DNA from: an uncultured Collinsella sp.
GTDB lineage: Bacteria > Actinomycetota > Coriobacteriia > Coriobacteriales > Coriobacteriaceae
DNA length: 9,413 nt
NCBI GenBank assembly: GCA_900549535.1
Contig: UROR01000074.1
Location: 1 to 9,413, forward strand
Direction: 5' to 3'
Part shown: piece after piece, positions 1-7,335 of the stretch
Numbering within the stretch: position 1 is the stretch's first letter
Layout: every line of letters starts with the position of its first letter
Translations under genes and position numbers: made by a program
The notes under the pieces: model-generated
The model's input: the letters and a program-made list of their open reading frames with translations, nothing else
The model's database searches: none
What the model was told of the DNA's origin: nothing

Positions 1-32
1 TTCGTGAAAACGGGGGCCGAATGGGCTTCATG

Positions 33-47
33 GCCTGCCTGGCAGGC
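33..47 (-). terminator. Inverted repeat downstream of serA, weak terminator candidate
   Basis: The sequence has 7-nt arms, GCCTGCC and GGCAGGC, around a single T. As RNA this folds as a 5-bp stem with a 5-nt loop. It lies 13 nt past the serA stop codon in the direction of serA transcription. No U-run follows directly, and the first T-rich stretch (GTTTTC on the minus strand) comes some 25 nt later. It is placed where a transcript end is expected but lacks a canonical tail, so the terminator call is weak. Confidence 0.25.
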
Positions 48-59
48 TTGGCACCGGCG

Positions 60-1223
60 CTATTTGATCACACGCACGCGATACATCGACGGAATCTGCT
101 TGAGCGCCTCGATCGTGCTGCCGTCCAGGTGCTCATCGGTGTCGAACATGGTGTAGGCGTTCTCGCCAGCGGACTCGTTGGTCATGCGCTGCACGTTGGC
201 GTTGTCCTTGGCGAGAATGGCCGTGATCTGGCCGATCATGTTGGGCACGTTGGCATGCAGGCAGGCAATGCGGCTTGCGGCGCGCGCCTTGCCCATGCTG
301 CAGGCGGGGTAGTTGACGCTGTGCGCGATGTTGCCGTTTTCCAGGTAATCCTTGAGCTCGCTGATGGCCATGTCGGCGCAGTTGGCCTCGGCCTCGCCGG
401 TGCCGGCGCCCGAATGCGTGGTGATAAACGTGTTGGGCATCTTGACGGTCTTGGGCGTGGCAAAGTCGCAGCTAAACCAGCTGAGCTTGCCCGCGCGCAG
501 GGCGGCGTCGACGGCGTCCTCGTCAATGATGGTCTCGCGCGCGTAGTTGATGAGCACGGCGTCCGGGGCCAGCAGGTCGATCTGCTCGGTGCTGATCATG
601 CCGATGGTGTCGGCCTTGCTGGGCACGTGTACGGTGAGGTAGTCGCAGCCGCGGCAGAGATCCTCGAGCGTGCCCACGCGCTGCACCTCGCGGCTCAGCA
701 CCCACGCGTGTTCGACGGAAATGAACGGATCGTAGCCGTAAACGTCCATGCCCAGGTCGACACAGGCGTTGGCGACCTTGGAGCCCACGTTGCCCAGACC
801 GATGACACCGATGCGCTTGCCCTTGAGCTCGCGGCCCACAAAGGCCTTCTTGGCCTTTTCGGCATCGACCTGAATCTCGGGGTCGTCGGCGTTGTTGCGC
901 ACCCAGTTCATCGACTGCACGACGCCGCGGCTCGAAAGCACCAGCATGCCCAGGACGAGCTCCTTGACGGCGTTGCTGTTGGCACCGGGGGAGTTAAAGA
1001 CGACGACGCCCTTTCTGGCGTACTCCTCGACGGGGATGTTGTTGACGCCGGCGCCGCAGCGGGCGATGGCGCGGATGCCCTCGGGCAGCTCGTAGCCGTG
1101 CAGGTCGGTGGAGCGCATCAGGATAGCGTCGGCCTCCTCGGCGGTGCCCACAAACTCGTAGCCCTCGCCAAACTCGACTTTGCCGTCTTTAGTGATGTCG
1201 TCGATGGTCTTAATCTTACGCAT
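60..1223 (-). CDS. serA: D-3-phosphoglycerate dehydrogenase, short ACT-containing form
   Basis: The 387-aa protein is a cytoplasmic NAD-dependent 2-hydroxyacid dehydrogenase. It oxidises 3-phosphoglycerate to 3-phosphohydroxypyruvate, the entry step of serine synthesis. Visible motifs are the substrate-loop region RCGAGVNN (55-62), the Rossmann GLGNVG (142-147), YGYDPF (162-167), the catalytic-type Arg in NYAR (R229) and the catalytic His in TTHSGAGT (H270). The C-terminal part from about 310 resembles an ACT domain, usually a serine-feedback or oligomerisation module. The length fits the roughly 390-residue type rather than the 410 or 530 types. The usual catalytic Glu between R229 and H270 is absent (the segment reads DFATPKTV). 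As I recall, relatives of this short type also lack it (DFPN). The usual Arg-Gly is Arg-Glu here. AAGGAG sits 7 nt before ATG, which supports this start. It lies 72 nt downstream of serC and is probably co-transcribed with it. Confidence 0.95.
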   Translation of the reverse strand: MRKIKTIDDITKDGKVEFGEGYEFVGTAEEADAILMRSTDLHGYELPEGIRAIARCGAGVNNIPVEEYARKGVVVFNSPGANSNAVKELVLGMLVLSSRGVVQSMNWVRNNADDPEIQVDAEKAKKAFVGRELKGKRIGVIGLGNVGSKVANACVDLGMDVYGYDPFISVEHAWVLSREVQRVGTLEDLCRGCDYLTVHVPSKADTIGMISTEQIDLLAPDAVLINYARETIIDEDAVDAALRAGKLSWFSCDFATPKTVKMPNTFITTHSGAGTGEAEANCADMAISELKDYLENGNIAHSVNYPACSMGKARAASRIACLHANVPNMIGQITAILAKDNANVQRMTNESAGENAYTMFDTDEHLDGSTIEALKQIPSMYRVRVIK

Positions 1224-1279
1224 GGAAAAACTCCTTAGCAGGTTTTGATCTAAGCAGGGTGGTTTGAAGTGGCTGGTCG

Positions 1280-1295
1280 GCCCGCGGGTTGCGGG

Positions 1296-1296
<1 letters not shown>
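1280..1296 (-). repeat. Small GC hairpin in the serC-serA gap
   Basis: Perfect 6-bp arms GCCCGC and GCGGGC are separated by GGGTT. The hairpin starts at the last base of the serC stop codon when read on the minus strand. No U-tract follows, so it is not a canonical terminator. It could protect the serC mRNA 3' end or tune the serC/serA ratio, but that is only inference. Confidence 0.35.
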
Positions 1297-2420
<1,124 letters not shown>

Positions 2421-2445
2421 CTTCTAGTTCCCCTCGTAGTCGTTT

Positions 2446-2465
2446 GAACGTTCGGGATACTTTAG
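2446..2465 (-). promoter_or_regulatory. Candidate serC promoter region
   Basis: Reading the minus strand, TAAAGT (2464-2459) is a 4/6 match to a -10 box, with TGTG just upstream. No recognisable -35 box is seen at 16-18 nt. A perfect 8-bp palindrome, GAACGTTC (2446-2453), lies where the transcript would begin, about 26 nt before the serC start codon. It may be a small operator or chance. The call is weak. Confidence 0.25.
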
Positions 2466-2554
2466 CACAGTGGAGCGTCAGGCGCGACCGAATCACAGCA
2501 AAACCCGAGTGCGCCGCTATGATTTACAGGATGGTTACATGGGGGAGGGGTGCT

Positions 2555-2632
2555 TTACTCCTCGGGCAAATCCAAATCTGCGAGCGAAGGCATGAGGTTC
2601 TCTAGGCGCTTGATTTCTTCGTCGCAAATTAG
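2555..2632 (-). pseudogene. Possible 3' remnant of a lost gene
   Basis: Between the antiporter and serC the minus strand carries a 25-codon open stretch ending in TAA. It reads LICDEEIKRLENL followed by MPSLADLDLPEE. It has no plausible start codon, only an internal ATG that would leave 12 residues, and it is preceded in frame by TAG. The composition, with alternating acidic and basic residues and leucines like an amphipathic helix end, looks protein-like rather than random. GC at third positions is about two thirds. It is not simply the antiporter read in a shifted frame, because a stop intervenes. It may be the tail of a gene deleted between two same-strand genes. I do not recognise the family, and chance is a real alternative because short open stretches are common in GC-rich DNA. 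Confidence 0.3.
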
Positions 2633-2646
2633 CTAACCCCTGGTCA

Positions 2647-4248
2647 CTACGACGCCAGCGTGGCGATGACGGCTTCGTCGCCGGCGTATATTAGGGTGTT
2701 GCCATCGGGAATGATCGTTTGGCCGTCGCGCTTGAGCATCACTACAATAAACGGATGCTTGCCTTGCGGCACATCGCGCAGGCGCTGACCGGCCAGGCGA
2801 CCGTGGGGAGTCACGGTGACCTCGCGCAGCGTAACCTCGGCACGCTCTTCGAACGTTGGGGCGGCCATCACCAGCAGATCGCCTTCCTGGATCACGGTGT
2901 CGCCATTGGGCAGTACCGGATGCGCCCCGTCGCGCAGCACCAGGACCACGAGCATGTCCGTCGCGCTGCCAATGTCCGCGAGCGAGCGCCCGGCAAACGG
3001 ATGGCCAGCGCCCACCTTGAGCTTTACAAACGACATGCCGTCCTCGTCGCGGTAGTCGTTAAAGGTGCGGCGCACGTCGCCGGCCGCATCGATCATATCG
3101 AGTTTCTTCGCCACCGCCGGCAGTAGCGAACCCTGCACCACAATGCTCGATACGGCAATCACAAACACCAGGTCAAATAGGTCGTGTCCGCCGGGAACGC
3201 CGGCCACCACAGCAAAGAGGCTAAAGACGACCGAAGCCGCGCCGCGCAAGCCCGCCCAGCTTACGAGCGCAACCTGGCGAGGGCTCGTCTTAAAGGGCGC
3301 CAGCAGCAGACCGACGGCGATGGGGCGGCTCGCAAAGAGCATAAACGCCATGAGCGCCAGGCCGGGTAGCAGCATTTGCGGCAAGCGCGCGGGCGTGACG
3401 AGCAGGCCGAGCAAGAAGAAGATCGTCATCTCGGCCATCTCGGTAAGGGTGTCAAAGAAGTGCGCCATCTCGACCTTGCCGGTGATGTCGCTCGCGCCCA
3501 GCACAATGCCTGCCAGGTATACGGCCAAAAAGCCGTTGCCGCCCAGGTAGCTCGGCAGTGCGTAGGCGACGATCGCCACGGCGAACAAGAAGATGGTCTG
3601 CGCGCCTTCGGCCGTTGCGTGTGCGCGCTCAATCAGACGGCTGGATGTCCAGCCGATGGCAAGGCCCAACCCCACGCCCAGGATGATCTGCTTGGTCAGC
3701 AGCACGGGAATGTCGATGTTGCCACCCGCCGCGAGGGTGGCGAGTACCGCGGTGAGCATGTAGGCGACGGGGTCGTTGGAGCCCGATTCGACCTCGAGCA
3801 GCGAGTCGGTGCCGCCCTTTAGCGACAGGTTGTGTTCGCGCAGCACGCTAAAGACGCTGGCCGCGTCGGTCGACGCCACGACCGAGCCCAGCAGCAGGCC
3901 GCCGATCCAGTCGAAGCCCAGTACGAAGTGCGCAAAGGCTCCCGTGATGCCGGCGGTGGCGATAACGCCGAGGGTGCTCAGCAGCACTGCGGGCGCGGCG
4001 ACGGGCTTGGCGCGGTCGATGTTGGTGTTAAAGCCGCCGTAGAACATGATGAACAGCAGCGCCGTGCTGCAGACGGTTTCGGTGAGCGCGTAGTCGCTAA
4101 AGTCGATGTGCGCCGGCCCGTTGACGCCCAGCAGCATGCCCAGCGCGATAAAGATGAGCAGGGTGGGGAAGGGGAGCTTTTTGCCGACGGGTTTGATGGT
4201 CAGGCACAAAATGATGACGAGGCCGATAAAGAGAAGTATCTGGTTCAT
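2647..4248 (-). CDS. NhaP2-like (CPA1) K+/H+ or Na+/H+ antiporter with RCK_C domains
   Basis: The 533-aa inner-membrane protein exchanges monovalent cations for protons, serving pH and K+ homeostasis. Residues 1-380 are hydrophobic, with about 12-13 membrane spans and no cleavable signal. CPA1 signatures are VVASTDAASVFSVL (123-136, ion-site TDAA at 127-130) and ESGSNDP (154-160, ion-binding ND at 158-159), plus WAGLRGAASV (331-340) with a conserved-type Arg335. The soluble tail from about 400 looks like two tandem RCK_C (TrkA_C) units, each ending in a PNGDTVIQEGD- or PDGNTLIYAGD-type turn. In other antiporters such domains bind nucleotides, including cyclic di-AMP in some Gram-positives. 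The ligand here is unknown. The architecture resembles E. coli NhaP2 (CvrA), so K+ is a guess for the ion. An AGGAG lies 12 nt before the ATG, a long spacing. The gene is divergent from the metallophosphatase. Confidence 0.9.
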   Translation of the reverse strand: MNQILLFIGLVIILCLTIKPVGKKLPFPTLLIFIALGMLLGVNGPAHIDFSDYALTETVCSTALLFIMFYGGFNTNIDRAKPVAAPAVLLSTLGVIATAGITGAFAHFVLGFDWIGGLLLGSVVASTDAASVFSVLREHNLSLKGGTDSLLEVESGSNDPVAYMLTAVLATLAAGGNIDIPVLLTKQIILGVGLGLAIGWTSSRLIERAHATAEGAQTIFLFAVAIVAYALPSYLGGNGFLAVYLAGIVLGASDITGKVEMAHFFDTLTEMAEMTIFFLLGLLVTPARLPQMLLPGLALMAFMLFASRPIAVGLLLAPFKTSPRQVALVSWAGLRGAASVVFSLFAVVAGVPGGHDLFDLVFVIAVSSIVVQGSLLPAVAKKLDMIDAAGDVRRTFNDYRDEDGMSFVKLKVGAGHPFAGRSLADIGSATDMLVVLVLRDGAHPVLPNGDTVIQEGDLLVMAAPTFEERAEVTLREVTVTPHGRLAGQRLRDVPQGKHPFIVVMLKRDGQTIIPDGNTLIYAGDEAVIATLAS

Positions 4249-4362
4249 GGATAGTGTCCGCTCCTGGATGGTTGGCGTGGCACGGTCAGTTGTCTGCGGT
4301 TATTTGTACCCAAAGGTGGTGGGTTTATGGGGGCGGATTGCGGGCGTGCGCGATATCGTCAT

Positions 4363-4377
4363 AGACGGCTGCCGTCT
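4363..4377. promoter_or_regulatory. 15-bp palindrome in the antiporter/phosphatase divergent region
   Basis: Perfect 7-nt arms AGACGGC and GCCGTCT surround a single T. The 253-nt gap (4249-4501) separates two divergent genes, and the palindrome lies about 20 nt upstream of the candidate phosphatase -35 box. A dimeric repressor site is possible. TTT follows on the plus strand, but the one-base centre makes it a poor RNA hairpin. No regulator can be named. Confidence 0.3.
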
Positions 4378-4397
4378 TTGCCTCTGCTCGGAAACCC

Positions 4398-4426
4398 TTT
4401 CCAGCTTTATTGCAACGGAGTACAAT
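4398..4426 (+). promoter_or_regulatory. Candidate sigma70-type promoter of the metallophosphatase
   Basis: TTTCCA (4398-4403, 4/6 match to TTGACA) and TACAAT (4421-4426, 5/6 match to TATAAT) are separated by exactly 17 bp. This predicts a start near 4433 and a leader of roughly 70 nt before the ATG at 4502. It is the best-formed promoter in the window. Confidence 0.5.
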
Positions 4427-4437
4427 GGGTAACGTTT

Positions 4438-4454
4438 AAGTTCAACTTGAAGTT
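4438..4454. repeat. Three alternating AAGTT/AACTT arms in the phosphatase leader
   Basis: The sequence reads AAGTT-C-AACTT-G-AAGTT. The middle arm is the inverse complement of both outer arms, giving two overlapping 11-bp odd palindromes. It lies just downstream of the predicted start site, about 48-64 nt before the phosphatase ATG. It could be an operator that accepts a dimer in two registers. The one-base spacers rule out a good RNA hairpin for either pair. Confidence 0.3.
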
Positions 4455-4501
4455 TTTGTTGCGGCGCCGGGCTTAGACCGCAATGCAAGGAGAGGCGTAC
4501 C

Positions 4502-5341
4502 ATGGCGATCTATGTGACATCTGATGCTCACGGGCACGTGCGTGCGCTTGACGAGGCCCTGTCTAAGATCTCGTTGACGTCCGACGACACGCTGTACGTG
4601 CTGGGCGACATGATCGATCGCGGGCCCGATCCGGTCGGCGTTATTAAGCTCGTGCGCTCGCTGCCCAACGCCCGTGTGCTCAAGGGCAATCACGAGCAGA
4701 TCATGCTCGATGCCATCATTGGCCAGGATCCGCTCGATGCCGAGACCTGGGATATCAACGGTGGCTGGACGACGAGCGAGCAGCTCAACGACATGGAATT
4801 TGAGGCATACGAGGAGCTCGTGCGATGGATGGCCACGCTGCCGCTCTGCGCGGTGGCCGAGACCGAGGAGCGCCCGTATCTGCTGGTACATGCTGGAATC
4901 GAGATGAAGGCGGCGCGCGCGTTTTTACTTGAGCATGGCGTCGATTGTGCCGATGGCGTCGGAGCGGTGGGTGCCGATCGCGAGCTGCTGCAGCAGATGC
5001 TCGCGGTGCAGTCGTCCGATGACCTGCTGTGGATTCGTCGCGGCTATTGGGATGCGCCGACGGGACTGCTTTCTGCCGAGGGCGAGGGCCCGGTCGTGGT
5101 GAGCGGCCACACGCCCACGGTGTCGCTTGGGCGCTATTGCGAGGTTGGCGGCCTGGCGGGGCTCGATGAGGAGTCGGGCCGCGGGCAGATTGTGCGCCTG
5201 GGTGGCGAGGATACCGCCGGCGTGCCCGATCGCATCGATATCGACTGCGCCGCCGCCACCGGCTCCGAGTTCGGTCGCGTGGGCATCCTGCGGCTCGATG
5301 ATGGGGCGGAGTTCTACGCGAATATTCGCCCCGGGGAATAA
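4502..5341 (+). CDS. PPP-family metallophosphatase (serine/threonine phosphatase or Ap4A-hydrolase-like)
   Basis: The 279-aa cytoplasmic calcineurin-like phosphoesterase has a two-metal active site. Motifs in order are SDAHGH (7-12, with D8 and H10, where the first Gly of the usual GDxHG is Ser), GDMIDRG (35-41), GNHE (62-65), LVHAGI (128-133, H130), LLWIR (175-179) and SGHTP (201-205, H203). The late RIDIDCAAATG segment (244-254) matches the final active-site strand of bacterial PPP enzymes. All metal and phosphate ligands appear intact. The substrate cannot be told from the sequence: relatives dephosphorylate Ser/Thr/Tyr in proteins (PrpA/PrpE type) or cleave diadenosine tetraphosphate (ApaH type). 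AAGGAG upstream of the ATG supports the start. It has its own candidate promoter and is not in an operon: the antiporter is divergent and the flippase converges on it. No partner kinase is nearby. Confidence 0.9.
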   Translation: MAIYVTSDAHGHVRALDEALSKISLTSDDTLYVLGDMIDRGPDPVGVIKLVRSLPNARVLKGNHEQIMLDAIIGQDPLDAETWDINGGWTTSEQLNDMEFEAYEELVRWMATLPLCAVAETEERPYLLVHAGIEMKAARAFLLEHGVDCADGVGAVGADRELLQQMLAVQSSDDLLWIRRGYWDAPTGLLSAEGEGPVVVSGHTPTVSLGRYCEVGGLAGLDEESGRGQIVRLGGEDTAGVPDRIDIDCAAATGSEFGRVGILRLDDGAEFYANIRPGE

Positions 5342-5342
5342 C

Positions 5343-5411
5343 GGCGCAAGAGGTTGGCGCCAAAACATCGACGTTTCTTTCCCCAATGTACCAAGGTGGG
5401 CGTTATACGCC
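5343..5411. terminator. Hairpins between convergent phosphatase and flippase genes
   Basis: The 61-nt gap between the two converging stop codons holds two small stems. One is GGCGC/GCGCC (5343-5347 and 5357-5361, 9-nt loop) just after the phosphatase stop. The other is GGCGT/ACGCC (5399-5403 and 5407-5411, loop TAT) over the flippase stop codon. A T-rich patch, GTTTCTTT, lies between them on the plus strand. Neither is a textbook intrinsic terminator. Together they probably form a shared end region. Confidence 0.3.
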
Positions 5412-6983
5412 GTACGGGTTGCGGTCGCGCTCGATGCGTTGGCGGATGTGGGCGTATTCGATAATCAGCAGCACCAGGAGTAGGGCCATGATGGCTAGGT
5501 AGCTCACCACAGCGCCCATCAGACCCAGTAGCTTAATCAGGATCACCGGCAGCACCACGCTTACGGCGAAGCAGATCAGGTAGATCTTGGTGACGTCTCC
5601 AGCGTGGCGCAGCACCGTGATGATGGCGTAGATAAAGTCGATGGCCGCGGTGACGCCGCCGGCGACGACCATCAGCAGTGCCAGCGTGCGGTAGCGTTCA
5701 AAGCTGAGGCCGTACATAAAGCTCATGAGGGGAATACCGGGACCTGCCATAAATGCGGCGCACACGCTGGTGATAACCACGATCAGTGCCATAACGGCAA
5801 TAATAATCAAGTCAAAGCGGCGACGCTTGCGCGGATTCGTCCAAATGCTCGACAGACGCAGAAGCTGCGGTTTATAGACAAATCCGATGCTCAACAAAAT
5901 GGCCTGCGCTGGAAAGAACAGGGCATTAAAGTACAGCTGATACTTGTAGGCCAGCGTGCCTTCCATCACGAACTTGGGCATGCTCTCGATAAGGTTGAAC
6001 AGGAACAGCGCGCCAAAAAGCGGGGCGCACTTGATAAACAGGTGACCGACCTCGCGCAGGCTCACGCGGCGCGATTTTTCGGTTTCGAGCAGGGCGAGCG
6101 GCGCGGTGACCAGCACGAGCGAGGCGATCGCGGCGATGCCCATGGCCATGGCGGCGATGGGCATGCTGCGCGTGAGGAACAGTGCCACGCTAAAGACCGC
6201 GATGACGCCGGCGGAACGCAGCGTTTGGCTCATGCCGGCCAAATAGAGCTTGTCGGCCTGCTGCAGGCGGCCCTCGTACACGTCGGCGATGCCGTCGATC
6301 ACCTTATAGAGGTAGACGCCCAGGCCGATCGTGGCCATCTGCGCATCGTAGCCGCGGGCGCTGCTGTATACCAGGCCGCATGCCAGCGCGAGCGCTCCGC
6401 AGAGCCAGCGGTTGAGCTGGTAGGAGGCAAAGGAGGTTTTTTCGTCGATGTCCGAGACCTGAAAGTTGCGCACGCCGTAGTTGCACGCGATCATGATGAG
6501 CGTGCCGGTGACAAAGGCGATGGAGAACTTACCGGCTTCCTCGGCGCCCACGAGCTGCGTGGACACAATGGTGAGCAGGGGAAACGCGAAACCCCATACG
6601 GCGGTGCCCAGGGTATTCCAGAGATAGTCGCGACGGGCGGCGTGATCTTCGTATTCGGCTTCTTGCGTGGAGAAGCCGCCGCCGTAGACGGCTCCGAGCA
6701 GGCGGTTCCACCAGGCATTGACCATGCGGTGGATTGGGCCGGGTTGGCGATCGCGCTCACGGCGACGGCGTGTGGCCTGGCTGCTGTCGGGACCGCCGGC
6801 GTTACGCTGGCTTAGCTCTTGGATTCGTGCGAGCTCTTCGGCCGTGTGGGAGGCAGGGAAGAGGCCGTTCTCGATGCGGCCGCCCTGGGCCTTCGCGGCG
6901 CCGTCTTTCGATGCAGCGGAGTTGGAGATGCCGTTGCGGCGGGCGATGGCGCGGCGGACGCTATCGAGGGGCGTGATGCTCAA
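5403..6983 (-). CDS. Polysaccharide flippase (Wzx-like) with a long cytoplasmic N-terminus
   Basis: From a TTG start this is a 526-aa polytopic membrane protein of the MOP (MATE/Wzx/MurJ) superfamily. Such proteins flip lipid-linked glycans for surface polysaccharide. About 12 hydrophobic spans lie between residues 124 and 510. The first, NTLGTAVWGFAFPLLTIVST (123-142), is followed by LVGAEEAGKFSIAFVTG (144-160) and YGVRNFQVSD (169-178), a layout typical of Wzx-type proteins. The first 118 residues are polar, with a basic cluster RRRRERDR (72-79). Flippases normally start close to the first span, so this tail is unusual. The open frame extends 97 codons further upstream to an ATG at 7274. I prefer TTG because AGAAAGGA lies 7 nt before it and a TATACT -10 box just upstream, and because the upstream part would translate a REP-like hairpin. 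No glycosyltransferase is nearby, so the glycan is unknown. Confidence 0.85.
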   Translation of the reverse strand: MSITPLDSVRRAIARRNGISNSAASKDGAAKAQGGRIENGLFPASHTAEELARIQELSQRNAGGPDSSQATRRRRERDRQPGPIHRMVNAWWNRLLGAVYGGGFSTQEAEYEDHAARRDYLWNTLGTAVWGFAFPLLTIVSTQLVGAEEAGKFSIAFVTGTLIMIACNYGVRNFQVSDIDEKTSFASYQLNRWLCGALALACGLVYSSARGYDAQMATIGLGVYLYKVIDGIADVYEGRLQQADKLYLAGMSQTLRSAGVIAVFSVALFLTRSMPIAAMAMGIAAIASLVLVTAPLALLETEKSRRVSLREVGHLFIKCAPLFGALFLFNLIESMPKFVMEGTLAYKYQLYFNALFFPAQAILLSIGFVYKPQLLRLSSIWTNPRKRRRFDLIIIAVMALIVVITSVCAAFMAGPGIPLMSFMYGLSFERYRTLALLMVVAGGVTAAIDFIYAIITVLRHAGDVTKIYLICFAVSVVLPVILIKLLGLMGAVVSYLAIMALLLVLLIIEYAHIRQRIERDRNPYGV

Positions 6984-6990
6984 AGCGGGG

Positions 6991-6998
6991 TCCTTTCT
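6991..6998 (-). promoter_or_regulatory. Ribosome binding site that sets the flippase TTG start
   Basis: On the minus strand AGAAAGGA stands 7 nt before TTG (6983-6981). No other start codon in this frame has a comparable site, and the predicted promoter lies immediately upstream. This decides the start against the longer frame. Confidence 0.6.
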
Positions 6999-7011
6999 AT
7001 TGCTGCGCTCT

Positions 7012-7017
7012 AGTATA
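7012..7017 (-). promoter_or_regulatory. Candidate -10 box of the flippase gene
   Basis: TATACT on the minus strand is a 5/6 match to TATAAT. A start near 7005 would leave a leader of only about 22 nt, just holding the ribosome binding site. No good -35 box is seen at 16-18 nt, so an activator or a weak promoter is possible. Confidence 0.4.
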
Positions 7018-7044
7018 GACGCGACGGTGTTCGCTCGTGTTTTT

Positions 7045-7057
7045 GAACAGGTTGTTC
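7045..7057. promoter_or_regulatory. Inverted repeat upstream of the flippase promoter
   Basis: GAACA and TGTTC are separated by GGT, 28 nt upstream of the flippase -10 box. The half-site TTGAACAGG (7043-7051) recurs in inverted orientation as CCTGTTCAA at 7169-7177, on the far side of the REP-like element. Two related sites in one 352-nt intergenic region suggest a regulator site pair, but a 9-mer match may also be chance. Confidence 0.3.
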
Positions 7058-7086
7058 GATAATTTCGGCGGCGCCATTCAGTAGAC

Positions 7087-7144
7087 GGCATTTGGGGAAG
7101 TTCCTTATGTGCCGGCACTTTGGGAACGTCCCTAAGTGCCGGCA
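7087..7144. repeat. REP-like doublet of overlapping hairpins
   Basis: Two imperfect 27-nt direct repeats (21/27 identical) each end in TGCCGGCA. The second folds with the end of the first into a 35-nt hairpin (7110-7144). Its arms TGCCGGCACTT and AAGTGCCGGCA pair fully. A T-T mismatch follows, then GGGA/TCCC around the loop ACG. The first copy folds with the CGGCA at 7086-7090 into a weaker stem that uses the same TGCCG arm, so the two hairpins exclude each other. The layout, a GC palindrome in an intergenic region, resembles repetitive extragenic palindromes such as those mobilised by REP-associated tyrosine transposases. No transposase is present here, so family membership is inferred. Confidence 0.55.
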
Positions 7145-7245
7145 TCCGGGGTCGCTCCTTGGCTGTTGCCTGTTCAAGAGTGTCCTTAACGACTAGGCCG
7201 CTTGCCTGCGATTTTTGACCGTTGGGCGGGCGCTTCGCCGTTGCC

Positions 7246-7261
7246 GCAAAAACGTTTTTGC
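7246..7261. promoter_or_regulatory. Perfect 16-bp palindrome upstream of pckA, probable operator
   Basis: GCAAAAACGTTTTTGC is a perfect palindrome centred on CpG, 75 nt before the pckA start codon. AT-rich arms around a central CG are typical of LacI/GalR-family operators. The inner bases fit the core of a catabolite-responsive element, but its outer TG and CA are absent. A 4/6 -10-like TACAAC lies 8 nt downstream (7270-7275), so a bound repressor would cover the -35 position. Control of gluconeogenesis by a sugar-sensing repressor would make sense but is inference. Confidence 0.5.
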
Positions 7262-7278
7262 ATATCGGGTACAACGGG

Positions 7279-7294
7279 CTTTACGTGAGTAAAG
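7279..7294 (+). repeat. Small hairpin in the pckA leader
   Basis: CTTTAC and GTAAAG are perfect 6-nt arms around the loop GTGA, 41 nt before the pckA ATG. It may be a 5' stabilising hairpin or an operator half-pair. Outside this, the palindrome and the REP-like doublet, the 352-nt region 6984-7335 shows no gene. Confidence 0.3.
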
Positions 7295-7335
7295 TGCGCG
7301 CCGCGTCCACGTGTCGCGTTTTTAAAGGAGGCCCC

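Noticed and set aside
21..1238. A 405-codon plus-strand open frame opposite serA
   Set aside because: Its product is a repetitive Val/Ala/Gly/His/Asp string with no family features, while the opposite strand encodes a clear SerA with a ribosome site. It is a shadow caused by GC-rich third positions.
5604..6815. A 403-codon plus-strand open frame opposite the flippase
   Set aside because: The product is Gln/His/Asp/Ala-rich without domains. The minus strand encodes a coherent 12-span membrane protein.
7045..7057. LexA (SOS) box near the flippase promoter
   Set aside because: The actinobacterial/Gram-positive box needs GAAC and GTTC separated by four bases. Here they are separated by five, and the gene has no link to DNA repair.
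7087..7144. CRISPR array or tandem-repeat locus
   Set aside because: There are only two imperfect, directly abutting copies with no spacers and no cas genes.
6984..7274. N-terminal extension of the flippase to an ATG at 7274
   Set aside because: It would translate the promoter region and the REP-like hairpins. The TTG at 6983 has a proper ribosome site and a -10 box just upstream.
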